Shown piece by piece: positions 5,019 to 5,775 of a stretch of DNA of 5,775 nucleotides; the first letter of the stretch is position 1, and every line of letters begins with the position of its first letter. Source of the DNA: Bacteroidota bacterium (GTDB lineage Bacteria > Bacteroidota > Ignavibacteria > Ignavibacteriales > Ignavibacteriaceae); assembly GCA_021793635.1 (NCBI GenBank), contig JAJYSI010000239.1:1-5775 (forward strand). The letters run 5' to 3'. A program made the translations under genes and the position numbers. The notes below the pieces were generated by a model. It had not been told where the DNA came from and made no database searches. It was given only the letters and a program-made list of their open reading frames with translations.

Positions 5019-5775
5019 TTGTATATAAAAAAAGTTGAAAAGACTGCATTAGTCTGGCAGAATAATAAAATCACTTATGATGAGCTTCTTAGGCACATCA
5101 ATTTTTATTCTTCCCTGTTTAGCGGAGAGAAAGTAACCAAGGCTGCTATCTTTTCTTCCAACAGACCTGAATGGTGCTATGCATTTTATGCTGCATGGAA
5201 AAACAATGTAGTAGCGGTTCCAATCGATAGTTTAGCACCTGCTGATGAAGTTGCATATATGCTAAACGATTGCCGCCCCGAAATAATTTTCTGCTCACAG
5301 GGGACTGTTGAAACTTTTATTAAAGCACGCAAATTATTAAAGTACGAAATAACTCTATTTGTTTTTGAAGAACAAAATTATAATTGCCACAACTACACAC
5401 CTGAAGAAATCAACAGCAAAAATGTTTTCGATACTGCTGTAATAATTTATACTTCAGGAACAACCGGAAATCCTAAGGGCGTAATGCTTTCTTACGATAA
5501 CTTGATTGCAAATGTTGAAGCTGTTTCGATCGAGATTCCGATATTTACTGAGGGCAGAAACGTGTTAGCGCTTTTACCGCTGCACCATATCTTCCCTTTA
5601 ATCGGGACGCTAATTGCACCGCTGTCTGTCGGAGCAACGATTGCTATGGCGCCTTCAATGACGTCGGAAGATATAATTGACACGTTGCAAAAAAATCAGA
5701 TTGCAATCACAATAGGTGTTCCTCGTTTGTATTCTGCAATTCGTCAGGGGATAATGAACCAAATCAACAAAAGCA
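5019..5775 (+). CDS. AMP-dependent synthetase/ligase, probable long-chain acyl-CoA synthetase, cut by window edge
   Basis: An adenylate-forming enzyme that would activate a fatty or other carboxylic acid to acyl-AMP and then to a CoA thioester, probably in the cytoplasm or at the membrane. 252 codons are visible with no stop; the C-terminal half lies to the right. I translated from TTG at 5019: MYIKKVEKTALVWQNNKITY. This is the best start because an in-frame TAA lies a few codons upstream and the first in-frame ATG is not until codon 81, beyond conserved sequence; GGGA lies about 9 bases before TTG. Motifs are NRPEWCYAFYAAWKN (48-62), the phosphate-binding A3 motif IIYTSGTTGNPKGVMLS (142-158), PLHHIFPLIG (187-196, A4 region) and GVPRLYSAI (233-241), the last being typical of long-chain acyl-CoA synthetases. 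Substrate is not determined. It is divergent from the pectin genes and probably an unrelated unit. Confidence 0.88.
   Translation, partial: MYIKKVEKTALVWQNNKITYDELLRHINFYSSLFSGEKVTKAAIFSSNRPEWCYAFYAAWKNNVVAVPIDSLAPADEVAYMLNDCRPEIIFCSQGTVETFIKARKLLKYEITLFVFEEQNYNCHNYTPEEINSKNVFDTAVIIYTSGTTGNPKGVMLSYDNLIANVEAVSIEIPIFTEGRNVLALLPLHHIFPLIGTLIAPLSVGATIAMAPSMTSEDIIDTLQKNQIAITIGVPRLYSAIRQGIMNQINKS

Noticed and set aside
5492..5683. 63-residue minus-strand frame
   Set aside because: It is antisense to the acyl-CoA synthetase A4 region.
1..5775. CRISPR arrays, tRNA or rRNA genes, transposase genes
   Set aside because: No regularly spaced repeats, no tRNA cloverleaf or rRNA-like sequence, and no recognisable transposase motif were seen on either strand.

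Overview
The window is AT-rich and reads as a pectin-degradation locus of a Gram-negative bacterium in the Bacteroidota/Ignavibacteriota/Chlorobiota (FCB) neighbourhood. The reasons are the gene content (CE8 pectinesterase, GH43, GH105, a DUF4350-type companion and uronate isomerase), weak ribosome-binding sites, and a TTCCA/AATATT-rich dispersed-type repeat that I recall from such genomes. The phylum call is inference.

Layout, right to left on the minus strand: a 5'-damaged pectinesterase (3832-4529); a GH43 arabinofuranosidase/xylosidase-like enzyme beginning 3 bases after it (2047-3828); a gene-poor stretch (1545-2046) with a long palindrome, several small stem-loops and a doubtful short open frame; the C-terminal third of a GH105 unsaturated rhamnogalacturonyl hydrolase (1125-1541); an intact secreted DUF4350-like protein (238-1083); and the first 48 codons of uronate isomerase (1-144), which runs off the left edge. 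On the plus strand, after a roughly 490-base intergenic region holding a perfect 14-bp hairpin, an AMP-dependent acyl-CoA synthetase starts at a TTG codon (5019) and runs off the right edge. It is not obviously connected with pectin use.

In an intact version of the locus, the pectinesterase would demethylate homogalacturonan outside the cytoplasm, GH43 would trim arabinose or xylose side chains, GH105 would remove unsaturated uronate from lyase products, and uronate isomerase would take galacturonate/glucuronate into central metabolism in the cytoplasm.

The most notable point is damage. GH105 has lost its catalytic N-terminal two thirds. The pectinesterase has lost its signal peptide and first beta-helix turns, while a signal-peptide-like start survives upstream in another frame. 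The GH43 leader carries a palindromic repeat read in frame as protein. This looks like a decaying or recently rearranged pectin locus, although assembly deletions could give the same picture. I found no CRISPR array, tRNA, rRNA, recognisable transposase or clearly new system.
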